This document shows positions 1 to 9,229 of a stretch of 27,616 nucleotides of DNA, in pieces; positions within the stretch are counted from its first letter, which is position 1, and each line of letters opens with the position of its first letter. The translations under genes were made by a program, and so were the position numbers. The notes beneath the pieces are model-generated. The model was not told where the DNA came from and made no database searches. It saw only the letters and a program-made list of their open reading frames with translations. The stretch is from Chara braunii (taxonomy: Eukaryota; Streptophyta; Charophyceae; Charales; Characeae), in the NCBI GenBank assembly GCA_003427395.1, contig BFEA01000142.1, positions 782,501 through 810,116 of the forward strand, written 5' to 3'.

Positions 1-238
1 GCCCCGCCCCGGCCCGCTCCCGGATTATATTATTCAAGATCCAGGATGTTGCACCTGCCAAGGTTTGAACCTGCGCAACTGCTACTCTTCGCGTGTGGCC
101 AGTGCCTTAATACACTGGCCAAAGCCACAGTGTGAGCTTATATTGTGACTTGTTGTTGTTGAAGAAGTGCCACAACAACTATTTGCCCCCTCCAGTCAGC
201 AAGCAGCTAGCAACGAGCAAGTGTGGGAAGGCAACTAT
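1..238 (+). other. Misplaced copy of the sequence around the 10996-11235 gap (assembly chimera)
   Basis: Bases 1-35 are identical to 10961-10995, the last bases before the N run. Bases 147-241 are identical to 11236-11330, the first bases after it. Both matches are 100% by eye. The copy stops at a sequencing adapter (239-276). I read this block as a mate-pair read-through contig and not as genomic sequence at this place. Confidence 0.9.
36..146. other. Sequence that fills the N-gap at 10996-11235
   Basis: These 111 bases lie between the two blocks that match the left and right edges of the N run, so they are the missing gap sequence. They contain an 8-bp perfect inverted repeat with an 8-base loop (97-120, GGCCAGTG/CACTGGCC). 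On the minus strand they carry a pol III B-box-like AGGTTCAAACC (complement of 62-72). This suggests a degenerate tRNA-like or SINE piece in the leader of the gypsy element. No clear A box was found, so the tRNA reading is weak. Confidence 0.8.
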
Positions 239-274
239 TTGTCTCTTATACACATCTAGATGTGTATAAGAGAC

Positions 275-276
<2 letters not shown>
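239..276. other. Nextera mate-pair junction adapter (two Tn5 mosaic ends, head to head)
   Basis: 258-276 is exactly the 19-base Tn5 mosaic end AGATGTGTATAAGAGACAG. 239-257 is its reverse complement with only the first base changed. The two together are the known 38-base circularisation adapter of Nextera mate-pair libraries. This is synthetic sequence, and open frames that run through it are artefacts. Confidence 0.97.
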
Positions 277-372
<96 letters not shown>

Positions 373-785
373 AACACTTGCAAATCAGACTGAAAGGTGT
401 GAGGCCTTACTTTCACAAAATACACCATCAGTCCATGGCATGCGATCAACACACACCCTTCTGGCTCTCTGCTCAGGTGATTTTTCCAGCCACTATCCAC
501 AGTTAGTCCTAGGCAAGCTCCTTCCATACTGAGCCACACTCCCAGACACTCTCTCAATCTCCACCTGAGATCATCCCAAGTCTGCCATTTTGACCAGGTC
601 CATTCACTGCCTTCCTCCAGTCGTCCATCCAGTCCTTTGAGTGCTGCCTCCACACTCCTCAATTCGTGCCTTTCTGTCTGTCCATGTTCCCCTTTACCAT
701 CCTTTCGATGTCCGGCAGTCCATCCACCGTTGTCTGTTGGTTTCTCCAGCCCTGTAGGTTTCCCAATTTTCGATATATCACTATT
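246..785 (-). other. Unrecognised minus-strand open frame, possible gene fragment
   Basis: Reading leftwards from about 785, one minus-strand frame stays open until the GA tract. It encodes a Trp- and Gly-rich peptide with short matches to nothing I recognise (for example WTWSKWQTWDDLRWRL). A second minus frame is open over 659-901. The composition is not low-complexity before the GA tract, so a decayed exon or transposon piece is possible. I see no start context, splice sites or domain. The stretch 786-1112 holds nothing else I can name. Confidence 0.2.
277..367. repeat. (GA)n microsatellite
   Basis: About 90 bases of GAGA with a few GACAGA interruptions, ending in a short A run. It begins directly at the adapter, so its left edge is not genomic. 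Confidence 0.95.
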
Positions 786-1109
786 GCAGCCCCAAGAAGT
801 CCAGTGATCTCCGTCTGGTGGCAGTCATGCCTCTTACCACATAATGTCTGTAGATTTAGCGATAGAATTAGCGCATATGACCCCATTGCCCAAAATTTCA
901 TTTGCGCCTAATTTCCATGAAATTATCCCGGAAGGATCGCATCACCACTTTGGATTCATCTTCTAGTGTGTTTCATAAAAAGGAATTCAAAGCCAGAAGA
1001 AATATTTCCCATGGGTATTGCAAGTGAGTTAGTTCTAAACAAAAAAGAATTAACACCCCGGGAAGATCACTCCTCAGGTAAGTATTGGAAACCATTTTGC
1101 ATATTGTTC

Positions 1110-1112
<3 letters not shown>

Positions 1113-1189
<77 letters not shown>
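1113..1189. repeat. (GA)n microsatellite
   Basis: Nearly pure GA dinucleotides of about 75 bases, directly followed by a 5'-truncated Ret-B retroposon. Confidence 0.95.
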
Positions 1190-1192
<3 letters not shown>

Positions 1193-1323
1193 GCCGCTCC
1201 CCACCAACAGATGGAGCAGCCCGACAGGTAAGCCCTCAATTTTGACGGTTCTCTTACCACCGCTAGGATAGAGGGATATCTATCGCAAGGGCCATTCTCG
1301 GAAGAAAAAAAAAAAAAAAAAAA
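1190..1323 (+). mobile_element. Ret-B retroposon copy 1, 5'-truncated, poly(A) tail
   Basis: Begins in the conserved block GCTCCCCACCAACAGATGG, shares the following 'CCCTCAAT...ACGGTTCTCTTACCACCG' block with the copy at 20351-20509, and ends in 19 A (1305-1323). Ret-B is my name for a structured, poly(A)-tailed family seen six times in this window. It has no coding capacity. No TSD was identified. Confidence 0.7.
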
Positions 1324-1350
1324 GAGTGGAAGTAGAAAGTAGTAGATAAT

Positions 1351-1750
1351 CCAGTGGCCTAGCTCAATTGGTAAGGCACGCAAGTGGCATTCAGCAGGTC
1401 TTGGGTTCAATTCCCATTGGCCTGATGTACCTTCCTGGGGAAGTTTGGCACCCACCACCTAGAGAAAGCCTGTTGGTCCCACCGAGTGGCATTTAGCGGA
1501 GACTGCCGATGTTCATAAGGGGAGGGGACCGGAGGGGAGGCGCAGTGACTGGCCCATCAAAGAAGCTCGGTACTGATGCTACGGGCTGACCCTTGGCCAG
1601 TATTGCCCACCTGTTGTAGAGGTATCGCACGTGCTGGTGGGTGCAGCGCTCCCACATGTACCCTCGTTGGTCCAGGCTTGAGCACGGATGTGGCTGCTAT
1701 AGTGGCTGTCCAAATTTGACAGGTAATTTAATTTGTTGGGCTTAAAAGAA
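1351..1750 (+). mobile_element. tRNA-headed SINE family A, copy 1
   Basis: The head has a pol III A box TAGCTCAATTGG (1360-1371) and B box GGTTCAATTCC (1404-1414), spaced as in a tRNA, with a pairing T-arm (TGGG/CCCA). The body of about 330 bases is collinear with copies at 19531-19975 (+) and 21441-21845 (-). Compared with copy 2 it lacks about 50 bases before 'CTGTCCAAATTTGACAGG'. SINEs are transcribed by pol III and mobilised by LINE enzymes. 1751-1936 holds nothing I recognise. Confidence 0.85.
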
Positions 1751-1936
1751 CTATACTAGAAGGAGATAGTAGAAAAGATTGCATTTCTCCTCCTAACAGC
1801 TAGACTGGGTTACACAAACCAAGAAAAAAATAAAATGAAATAAAAATCGATAGGTAGATGGGGATGGATTAGTGCCAAACTGACTATGTATTGATCTGGC
1901 GCCCCAATGGGGTGAAGAGGCACATCTCTGTACCAA

Positions 1937-2117
1937 GGGACACTGGACACTGGATCTTGTTTCCAGCAGGGATACTGGACCAAGTTTCCAGCAGGTGATG
2001 CTCCCCACCTATAGATGGAGCAACCCATTTACATCCTAGTAAGGGAGGATGCTCTTATCACCTCTCCTAGTAGGCCTGGCAGGTCTGAATTTGGAAAAAA
2101 AAAGAAGAAAAAAAAAA
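1937..2117 (+). mobile_element. Ret-B retroposon copy 2
   Basis: Starts GGGACACTGG, has an internal duplication of the CTGGA...TCCAGCAGG hairpin, then TGCTCCCCACC and the block GGAGGATGCTCTTATCA that recurs inverted at 23266-23283. It ends in an A-rich tail (2095-2117). The first hairpin stem reads CTGGA/TCCAG where the copies at 9151 and 20351 read CTGGG/CCCAG, a compensating base-pair change. Confidence 0.7.
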
Positions 2118-2268
2118 CGTAGATCGGAGATGGATATAGAATATATACGACATGCAGGAGGGTGGTAGCTGTCCAAGATGACAATCGAGGACCAGGGCTA
2201 CACGACGGCAGGCAAAGAAAGGGCCCATTCCCCCAGTTAGAACAGGGGTCAGTGGGGGACGAGGCCCA

Positions 2269-2333
2269 CCCTCCCATTCTGCAAGCAACTTCAAACAGCC
2301 TTAGCCCTCCCATTCTGCAAGCAACTTCAAACA
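2269..2333. repeat. 36-bp direct tandem repeat, two copies
   Basis: 29 identical bases beginning CCCTCCCATTCTGCAAGC occur at 2269-2297 and 2305-2333. It lies just left of the LINE fragment. Confidence 0.9.
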
Positions 2334-2392
2334 TCCTAGCTCCCCCACGCCTCGGGGGGGACAGACAACAGGCAACATTAAGGATAGGGAAT

Positions 2393-3392
2393 CCTGACTA
2401 TCTTGTTAACTTGATCATCTCATTGACCAGGAGAATGTTGTATTGGATGTTCCTACCTTTAATGAAGCCGGTTTCATGTGGATGTATGATATTTGTCATT
2501 ACCTTGGCCATTTGGTTAGCCAGTGCTTTGACCACCACCTTGTAGACCACTATGAGCAAGATGATGGGTCGATAGTTCTTGATGTTCGTTCTCTTATTTT
2601 TTGTAGAAGAGTGTTAATACGCCTTGGCCCACAATTTATCTTGTTTGTCATGTCACTCACACTGCATGATAGTACTCCATCAGATCCTGCGATATGCTTA
2701 CCCACATTATCTCCCTGAATCCTAAGCAACCCATCTATGATTATTTTTTTCAGTGTCGTTCATATTTCATCCTTCGACAAGGGCATGTCTAAAGCATTTT
2801 TTTGTTGGTAAGAGAGGGTTTTGTTTAGCAGGCGCAAGAACTTATCGATTTTCTCTAGTCGTTGCGTTCGAGGTTGGTTTCCACATTTTGACATAAACAG
2901 GGTCTGGTAAAAATCCTTTTTTATTTTTGTGCAGGCTGTAGTGGATGTGAGCATGGGGCCTTGGCTGCATTTCTGGGAGCCCTCTACGGCTTCAATTATG
3001 GATCGTGCTAATTTTCTTTAGCCATTGCAAAGAACCTCACGTTCATTGCTCCTTCCATGTTGTGTTTATGGAGGTTGCCTCAGATCCTAATGCCCTGCCA
3101 TCGGTGTTCCATATGTCCTAGGAGTCGGACCTCCAGAGTCTGAATGACCTCGGCAATCTAGACTTGTCGTTCGGTGTCCTCTGTCTTCTTCCAAAGGTTA
3201 CAGTTGCTATTACAAGGCTGCCTCTTCAGCATGGCGTTGCGACGCCAGGAGCTTCAAACATTTCTTGCACTTGCGGCCTAGATATGCTAGGCTATTGTTG
3301 AACCATAATATGTCATCTGGGATTTGGTCCCTCTATTTTTTGTCAGAAGGATCAAACTTCTATTAGGTCGGCCCTGAAACGATCGATGGCTA
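2393..3392 (-). pseudogene. LINE ORF2 fragment: region before RT and first RT motifs, decayed
   Basis: On the minus strand the degraded translation follows plant LINE ORF2 order. About 3390-3250 gives AIDRFRADLIE and DDILWFNNSLAYLGRK. About 3160-3010 gives QTLEVRLLGHMEHRWQ and NVRFFAMAK. About 2950-2740 gives DFYQTLF and PLSKDEI. About 2680 carries a GSDGV remnant. 2590-2395 gives NYRPIILLIVVYKVVVKAL, ETGFIKGRNIQYN and ILLVNEMIK, which match RT motifs 0-2. Stops and frameshifts interrupt it throughout. The YADD box and everything after it are missing: homology ends at 2393. In life this protein reverse-transcribes its own RNA at a nicked target. Nearest alternative: a different non-LTR clade, since only part of RT is present. 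Confidence 0.8.
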
Positions 3393-3520
3393 AAAAAGAT
3401 GTATTGAGCTTGTACAATTTTCTTCCTTTGTCTGGGTTCTTTCTACAGGAGGGGGGGAACGTGAAGTGTTATTCCGATGTTTTCTTTCGCCCATGGTGTG
3501 AACTTTGCAGCAACAATTTT

Positions 3521-3740
3521 GATGACACTAGAAGCGTGCGCAAGGTGGTCCACGTGCACATTGTGGTGCGAGCGACAGTGCTTGCACTGTAATTCGAGTG
3601 TGGGCGTGGGCGCTGGCACGAGCTTCGTGGTGCGAGCGTGGGCATGTGCGTAAACGTGGACATTGTGGTGCAAGCGCTAGCGCGTGCACTGGTGCGAGCG
3701 CTATTGTGCAAGCGCTGATCTGACGTGGGCGTTGAGAGGC
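3521..3740. repeat. GC-rich degenerate direct repeats
   Basis: Motifs of the type ACATTGTGGTGCRAGCG recur (for example 3559-3575 and 3660-3676) among many GTGCGAGCG and GCGCTRGCG variants. No protein was recognised. 3393-3520 holds nothing else. Confidence 0.6.
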
Positions 3741-4190
3741 AAGTGCGAGACGGATATGATGGTCTTCCTTAAGGCACAATCCAGCGCTTAGCGTACGTGC
3801 GGCGACTCAAGGCGCTTGATGATGCCACATCAATCTGACGATCTAACTCGTGGATTTTCTACGAGTCCCATGTTTTATTCCATTGCTGCAACTACATTTC
3901 TGCACGTGGTATAGCACTAGCGGTTGAAGGCCAAAAATCCAGGATTTTTCGTCGCGTCGCTACAAACAATGTTGTCGAAACTTTTGCGAACAAACTATGC
4001 AGGGTCATAATACAAACATCAAAAAGAAAAACTGAAAAAAGAGTGAAAATTCAGGGAAATATGACAGTTTCGGTGAAACATTAATCGCCTCTTTGGTATA
4101 GAGCTTTCGAGGTCTTAGCTATTATGTGGACGCCTGTGGAGTTGGGTGCAAATAGCCCTCAAGTAACCGAAGTGCAAAAGTAATCATACA
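3741..4190. other. No recognisable gene; one perfect palindrome
   Basis: Unique-looking sequence. The only structure I see is a 17-base palindrome AAAAATCCAGGATTTTT at 3933-3949. Confidence 0.5.
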
Positions 4191-4912
4191 ATTGGGGAGT
4201 GCGTTGGACAACCATCGGGGAGTTATTCGTCAACATCATCACGTTGTTGTCCAACATTTTCATAAGGGAGGTCATTATCAGGGGAGTTGTTTTCTTCATT
4301 ACGGAGGTCATCATCAAAGGAGTTATTTTCATCTGGGCTTTTTCTTGTTTTCTTGTATTCTTGTTTTTCTTGTTTTACACAGGTCGTCATCATCATCAGC
4401 ATTTTCACTGGGTCATCATCATTGTCATCCGCACTATCACTGGGGTAGAATCATCATCATCATCCATTGTTGCTCGGTGATTGTCATCACCATTGTCTTC
4501 GCCACCATCACGCCACCATCACGCCACCGTCACGCTCCTACGTGGTGGTTCTTCTTCATCATCATCATTGTCATCATTAGGTTGTCATGCGCTCAACAAC
4601 ACAACAATGTTGACATTCTTTAGAAAAAAAAAGACACTGCGATGTGCGACGCCATTATTAGGGTGCCCTTCATAGGGCGCTGTGAACACCAACGATCATC
4701 ACCACGCATTCCGCTATCTTCCATATTTTTGTCTTCACCGTCTAGGCACATTTTTTTGTGCTTCATCTTCCTAATGACATGCTCGTCGATCTTCTGGGTC
4801 TGGGAGAGATGAATGGCGTAACATTATATCCCAGCGGTGGCAGATTATGAGAAGGTGTTGATTGAGGCATACTTTGGGGGGAAATGGGTGGGAGGGAGCA
4901 GGGTTGTCACCT
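4191..4912 (-). mobile_element. Possible internal region of a minus-strand LTR element without recognised pol
   Basis: Downstream (minus sense) of the PBS at 4913-4924 the sequence reads as a leader and then a stretch rich in GAT codons. One minus frame (4408-4223) encodes a short acidic Asn/Asp/Glu-rich peptide. The plus strand appears as CAT/ATC trinucleotide clusters (about 4388-4470 and 4500-4575). No gag, protease or RT motif is visible, so this would be a non-autonomous or deleted element. It could equally be simple trinucleotide expansion. Confidence 0.35.
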
Positions 4913-4924
4913 GCTCTGATACCA
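4913..4924 (-). other. tRNA-iMet primer binding site (minus-strand LTR element)
   Basis: The complement reads TGGTATCAGAGC, the standard plant PBS complementary to the initiator-Met tRNA 3' end (12 of 12), followed by AGG. It is preceded in minus sense by GGCAA, consistent with an LTR ending in CA. Confidence 0.85.
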
Positions 4925-4925
4925 T

Positions 4926-5240
4926 TGCCTGGGTGGAAGCTCCGATGTATGTGGAGAGGAAGGGAAGAGGAAGAAGGTGGAGATGAAGATGAAGTTAGAA
5001 GGGAGAGAGACAATACCACCAAGGACTCAACACTTGATGGTGGGTAGGGGAGAAAGCAGGTTTGTCCCTACTTGGGGCGGAGGAGGACTGCTCGTCACCA
5101 GAGTGATCACGTTCAACGGAGTCAGCTAAGGGGTAGATGGAGTAATAGGGGGGGGGAAAGGGGGGAGGGGACGGACTGGAGGGGTATTTCTAATATCTCG
5201 TTCTTCAACAATCGGTGCATCAACATCCTCGGTCTTTTCC
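4926..5240 (-). mobile_element. Candidate 5' LTR of the minus-strand element
   Basis: Inferred only from its place upstream of the PBS. The inner edge (4926) follows from the PBS. The outer edge is unknown and no second LTR was found. The sequence is purine-rich on the plus strand, with a G8 run near 5149. Confidence 0.3.
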
Positions 5241-5241
<1 letters not shown>

Positions 5242-5295
<54 letters not shown>

Positions 5296-5408
5296 CTATC
5301 TGTGACAGATAGGAGTGATGATATAGGGATGCACTCCTATTTGTCCTAAGGGTGGCTCCAATCAATTGGTGGGGAGCATCACTCGCTGGACATCGGGTCT
5401 AGTGTCCC
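5242..5408 (-). mobile_element. Ret-B retroposon copy (minus) with a 50-base poly(T)/A tail
   Basis: In minus sense it starts GGGGACACTAGACCCGATG, has the conserved GATGCTCCCCACCAATTGAT block, then a 3' part unlike copy 20351, and ends in an unbroken tail (T 5242-5291). Tails this long suggest a young insertion or an assembly length error. Confidence 0.7.
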
Positions 5409-5781
5409 CACAAAAACACATATGGTATATTATACATTAAGAATGCTTGAGGGCAGTGTCCCCTCTTCAATCCATGATGGACCACAAACTCTATCTGAAG
5501 AAACAAGCTACCCTACCCTTATGAGAACCTAGTATAGATTTGAAGATCACACCCCCGCTCTGCCAAACCACTACAGCTCTACCAGAGCAAGTTGTGAAGG
5601 AGGAAACGGGTTTTCAAAACAATTTGAAGATCTAAGGCAAGATCCTGGATGCAACGCAAACCAGTCTCTGAAGTTGAGATGAAAGGTTCTCTTGAGAGGT
5701 TCCTCCAAGTTGAACCCTTCTCCACTTGGCCACTCCACTATACCCAAAACCTCCCTTTGAGTTTCCCTCAGCCAGTTCAAG
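5409..5781. other. No recognisable gene
   Basis: Both strands carry only short frames. The minus frame at 5571-5780 is open for 69 codons without a motif I know. Confidence 0.4.
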
Positions 5782-5905
5782 ATAAAATTTTGAATTATTT
5801 TTTAATAAAATTTTTGAATTGTTTTTTTTATAAAATTTTTGAATTATTTTTTTTATAAAATTTTTGAATTATTTTTTTTATAAAATTTTTAAATTATTTT
5901 TCTAA
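5782..5905. repeat. AT-rich 25-bp minisatellite, five units
   Basis: Units ATAAAATTTTTGAATTATTT start at 5782, 5805, 5830, 5855 and 5880. Confidence 0.9.
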
Positions 5906-6420
5906 TATAGATTTAGTAGTTTGGTCTTAGTTCTCTCCCATCGTACTCTAATTTCAGTCTGAATAAATTGAAAAATTAACTCTAAAATTTCCCCTTCTCC
6001 CAAGTCCATTCCCTCTTCTACTAAGATGCACGGTTTGTACTAGAGGGACCATAATACCACCTTTCGGTCACTAGTAAACAATGTCATATTATGTTGAAAT
6101 TCAGAAAGTTGAAAGTCTATAGGCTCCTAATGACCTAGGAAGATAGCACGTTTGTCTCACGGTCATTGTATTCCAATTAAATTCTTCCAAATACAATCCC
6201 ACTGTCTCCATAGTCGGACTACATCAGGACACTGCATGAAAATGTGTTCAATAATTTCATAAATATTTATACTAGGGAAAGTCTTGTAACAAGACTTGCA
6301 TCATGGGGAGGCTAAACCTCTTTATTCCAGAGTTGAATGATCAATGAGCCTATCATTTGTCAACGGATACCAGTGAATAATCTACTATTGAAGGGAAAAA
6401 AAATGACCGGTCTCTGTTTT
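5906..6420 (-). pseudogene. LINE ORF2 C-terminal remnant with zf-RVT zinc knuckle
   Basis: In one minus frame, from about 6390, the translation reads HWYPLTNDRLIDH, then CKSC, then IIEHIFMQCPDVVRLW. That gives C-x2-C...H-x4-C with the Cys codons at 6300-6298, 6291-6289 and 6231-6229 and the His codon at 6246-6244. This is the zinc knuckle (zf-RVT) typical of the C-terminus of plant non-LTR reverse transcriptases. After it the frame continues with scattered stops (IFLGH, MTLFTSDRKVV). It is thus the 3' coding end of a LINE. The 9230-10285 block would lie just upstream in the same protein, so the two may be one copy split by the 6430-9227 sequence. Confidence 0.75.
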
Positions 6421-6551
6421 AAGTTGTCAATCGTATATGGGCAGTGATAAGGAGGTAATTTTGTCTTACCAAATCTTTTCTGGTCAGTGCAGCTTGCCAA
6501 GGGGCTATATTAGCACGGGCTATGGAGAGGTGAACATGTTCCTTCCGCAGG

Positions 6552-6732
6552 AAGAGGCAAGGGCTGAGTTTGGACTCTATAGCGGCAGGGCAGCTGGATC
6601 AAGGGACTGTGGGAGTGGAGCGCTACGTGATGGATTGCACGAACTATGACTTAAGGTGTTTTAAGGCGACTTTACGCAGCGACAGAATCTCCAGTAAATT
6701 TTTGAGGCATGACTTATTTTTGTTGAGGTTGG
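6552..6732 (+). other. Possible decayed exon or coding fragment
   Basis: A plus frame reads GLSLDSIAAGQLDQGTV, then GVERYVMDCTNYDLRCFKAT, then RSDRISSKFLRHDLFLLR, and ends at a TAG. It has balanced, protein-like composition and sits after an acceptor-like TTCCTTCCGCAG (6539-6550). I do not recognise the family. It could be a host exon or a transposon piece. Confidence 0.25.
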
Positions 6733-8160
6733 GTGGGGGTTAGGTCTTGTTTTTCTTTTCCTGATATGAGAATTTCTTAAAAAAATATTGGATGGTAATT
6801 CTGATTTCTTAGTTTATCTCAATCGGTACTTCGTAATTTTTCTTATTGATTTCGCAATCTGGTTTTAGAATCGTTATGGTTTCTCTCATACACAATTGAT
6901 TGTCCATTTGTTTTTCTGCTTAGTATTTCCTGATTTACTGTCTGAGCGATTTCTTGAACCTTGGGGTCTTGGAAATCAGAGTCGTAAGTTCTTTCGGACA
7001 TCAGAATTGATTCCCTATTTTGTCTACATATTTGGATTTTTAAATCTTATCCAATCTTATTTTCAATCTTCTCTTTATCTCGATGGATTTCCTGGATTCA
7101 ATGCTAAATTCATGATTCAAACTTCGTTTGCATGACTCGTAAAAACTTTTGTAAACGCGACGTGGGATTTTTCAAACAGTTTTTACTCATTAATTAGTCT
7201 TAGTTTGTTGTTTTTAGCAAGGGAGTCTCAACTTGTGATGTTGTGAGATCGGGGTCAGAGGTGTTGGAATGGATATCTCCTTTAGGGTTAGAGTCCCTCC
7301 CTGCAAGGGTTACACAAGGTGGGTGGTGTGATCTTTGAGAGGGTAGGGGCGGTATTGAGGGTTTGTTCTTTTTTGGTCCACGCTGATTTCCGGGTCGGAT
7401 TAGCTATGGCGTTTGGGGAGAGAGGACAAGGGGTGCTGATGTCAGCAGGGTGAGAGTTGAGAGGGTTGTTTCGCTTGGAGGGGTTGGGGCAGGAAGGAAG
7501 GGGGATCTTCTACTTTGGGGGGGCATACTTTAGGGGTTATTGTATGCGATTGAGGGAGCAGGAGGGGTATTCTGGGGGTTGTTTTGAACTGGGATGGGGA
7601 GGCGAGGGGGCACCTTTCCGCAAAGGCAATAAACAAATAGGGGGTTGCGTTTTGGGGGAGAGGAGTAATCCCTTTGAATCTTGTGACCCCTTTACATGTA
7701 ACTGAGACCTCAATAGGCGCAAGAGTTTCCGTGGGGAGAGAGGGTTATTTTTTTCCCTCTCTTCCCCTCTCCCTATGCGACTAGTGGGCGGTGGAATGTT
7801 CATGTGATTTTTCGGGATTTTCTGTGCCTGATTTTCCTAATTTTTCTTAATTGAAAATTTCTTCCAAGGTTTGGTGTTGGAGGCAGGGGGTTGTGGTGGC
7901 TCTGACGGCAGGAGATGACGCGCTCTGCGGCGAAGGGGCTAGCCTACAGGGTTGTAATAGGGTGCAACAACAGTGGAGATGGTGGCTTCATCGTGGTAAG
8001 ACTTGTCGGGGTAGGGTTTAGGGGGTTTGTTGGGGGGATATCTGCAACTAGTGCATGAAGGAGACGAATAATGAGATCTACAACTATGATGCTGATTGGT
8101 GGCTTTACTGCTATTTGCCTTAGTCCTGAGTCCCGGTCGTTTGCGAAAAGACGCGGTCAG
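6733..8160. other. No recognisable gene; T-rich then G-rich sequence
   Basis: 6733-7250 is AT-rich with one open plus frame (6896-7135) that shows no motif. 7250-8160 is strongly G-rich on the plus strand (runs of 4-7 G near 7520 and 7655). No coding motif or RNA gene was seen. Confidence 0.45.
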
Positions 8161-8940
8161 AACAACGTTGGTCGGTGTTGGGGCTTGGTCGTGCTGCCCT
8201 GTAAGTCGAGTTGTACAAGGGTATGAGACCTGGTAGAGAGATCTGGGGAGTTGTCGCGAGTGGAAGGCACTCTAGTGTCTTTTGGTGAGCTGATGCCTAG
8301 TCGACGCTGGCCGGAGCCGGGGCGGGTTGCTTTGCCATGTGGCCTTGCAGGTGGGGGTTATTCTGGGGTGGGTCGTGTCACTCTGTAACCTTGCAGTTGG
8401 GGGCATGAGGCCTGGTAGAGTTTGGGCATTGGGATATAGGGGTGAGGCAGGTAAGGGTTGGTCTGTTGAAAGGCCCTAAGGCAGGTGGTTTTTTTCCAAT
8501 TGCTTTTTTGATCCGAGGTTTGGGGGACACAGAATTTCAGTGTTCTTGTAAAAAAAAAAAAAAAGCCATAGTCGGGTAATAGCCCCGGTATCTTAAGGAT
8601 ATCTTCAAAAAAAGGTTTGTTTACAGGGGGTTCTGAGAATGCTTCAGGGTTTTAGGGACTTCTAGCAACTCGCTTTAGGCAGTTTGATACTGGTACATTC
8701 ATGGATCTCCGGTTGTTCGATGCTAGAACGACACTGGACGGTGTCGGGGTGTCGCCCTGTAACCTGCTGACTACAGGAGCGTGAGGCCTGGTAGAGAGAT
8801 CTGGGGATGTTTTGGGGTGGGCATTCCAAGGGACAACCAAGGGTTACTGTTGGGACGATGCTGGCCGGAGGTGGGGCGGGTCATGCTGCTCTGTAACCTT
8901 GCTGGGTGGGAATGTGAGGCCTGGGAGAGCTCGACAGGGA
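8160..8940 (+). repeat. Degenerate dispersed direct repeats
   Basis: A unit of roughly 85-100 bases recurs about four times (starting near 8170, 8300, 8715 and 8855). Its shared words are GCTGGCCGGAG, CTCTGTAACCTTGC, GAGGCCTGGTAGAG and GAGATCTGGGGA. A flanking motif TCGGGTAAT..CC..GGTATCT recurs at 8573-8594 and 9104-9125, so a larger unit of about 530 bp may also be duplicated. No protein was recognised. Confidence 0.6.
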
Positions 8941-9150
8941 ATAAGATAGCGTTGGATAGTTTTAGAGAGTTTTGTTTGGGAGTCTAGAGGTTTTGAGCAT
9001 TCGAAAAAAGGTCAGTAGTCATTCATAGTTTTTCAACCTCTTTTTAATTTTCTTGAATTTCTTCAATAGTTCTCAATAGTTCTCAGATTGATTCTCAACC
9101 GAAGTCGGGTAATGACCTTGGTATCTCAAATGACTTTTGTAACTCTATAT

Positions 9151-9227
9151 GGGACGCTGGGCCCGGTTCCCAGCACGTGATGCTTCCCACGAATAGACTG
9201 GAGCATTTGTCCCCCCCCCAAAAAAAA
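9151..9227 (+). mobile_element. Ret-B retroposon copy, 3'-shortened
   Basis: Starts GGGACGCTGGGCCCGGTTCC, identical over 26 bases to the copy at 20351, but jumps to a C9-A8 tail right after the second hairpin. Confidence 0.7.
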
Positions 9228-9229
9228 CG

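Noticed and set aside
260-662. Open frames with Arg-Glu or Leu-Ser repeats, including one starting MCIRDR
   Set aside because: They are translations of the GA tract and of the sequencing adapter.
1351-1425. tRNA gene
   Set aside because: A and B boxes are present, but the head continues into a repeated SINE body, and acceptor and anticodon arms do not fold well.
4192-4623. 143-codon plus-strand ORF rich in His and Ile
   Set aside because: It is the reading of CAT/ATC trinucleotide repeats, with no domain.
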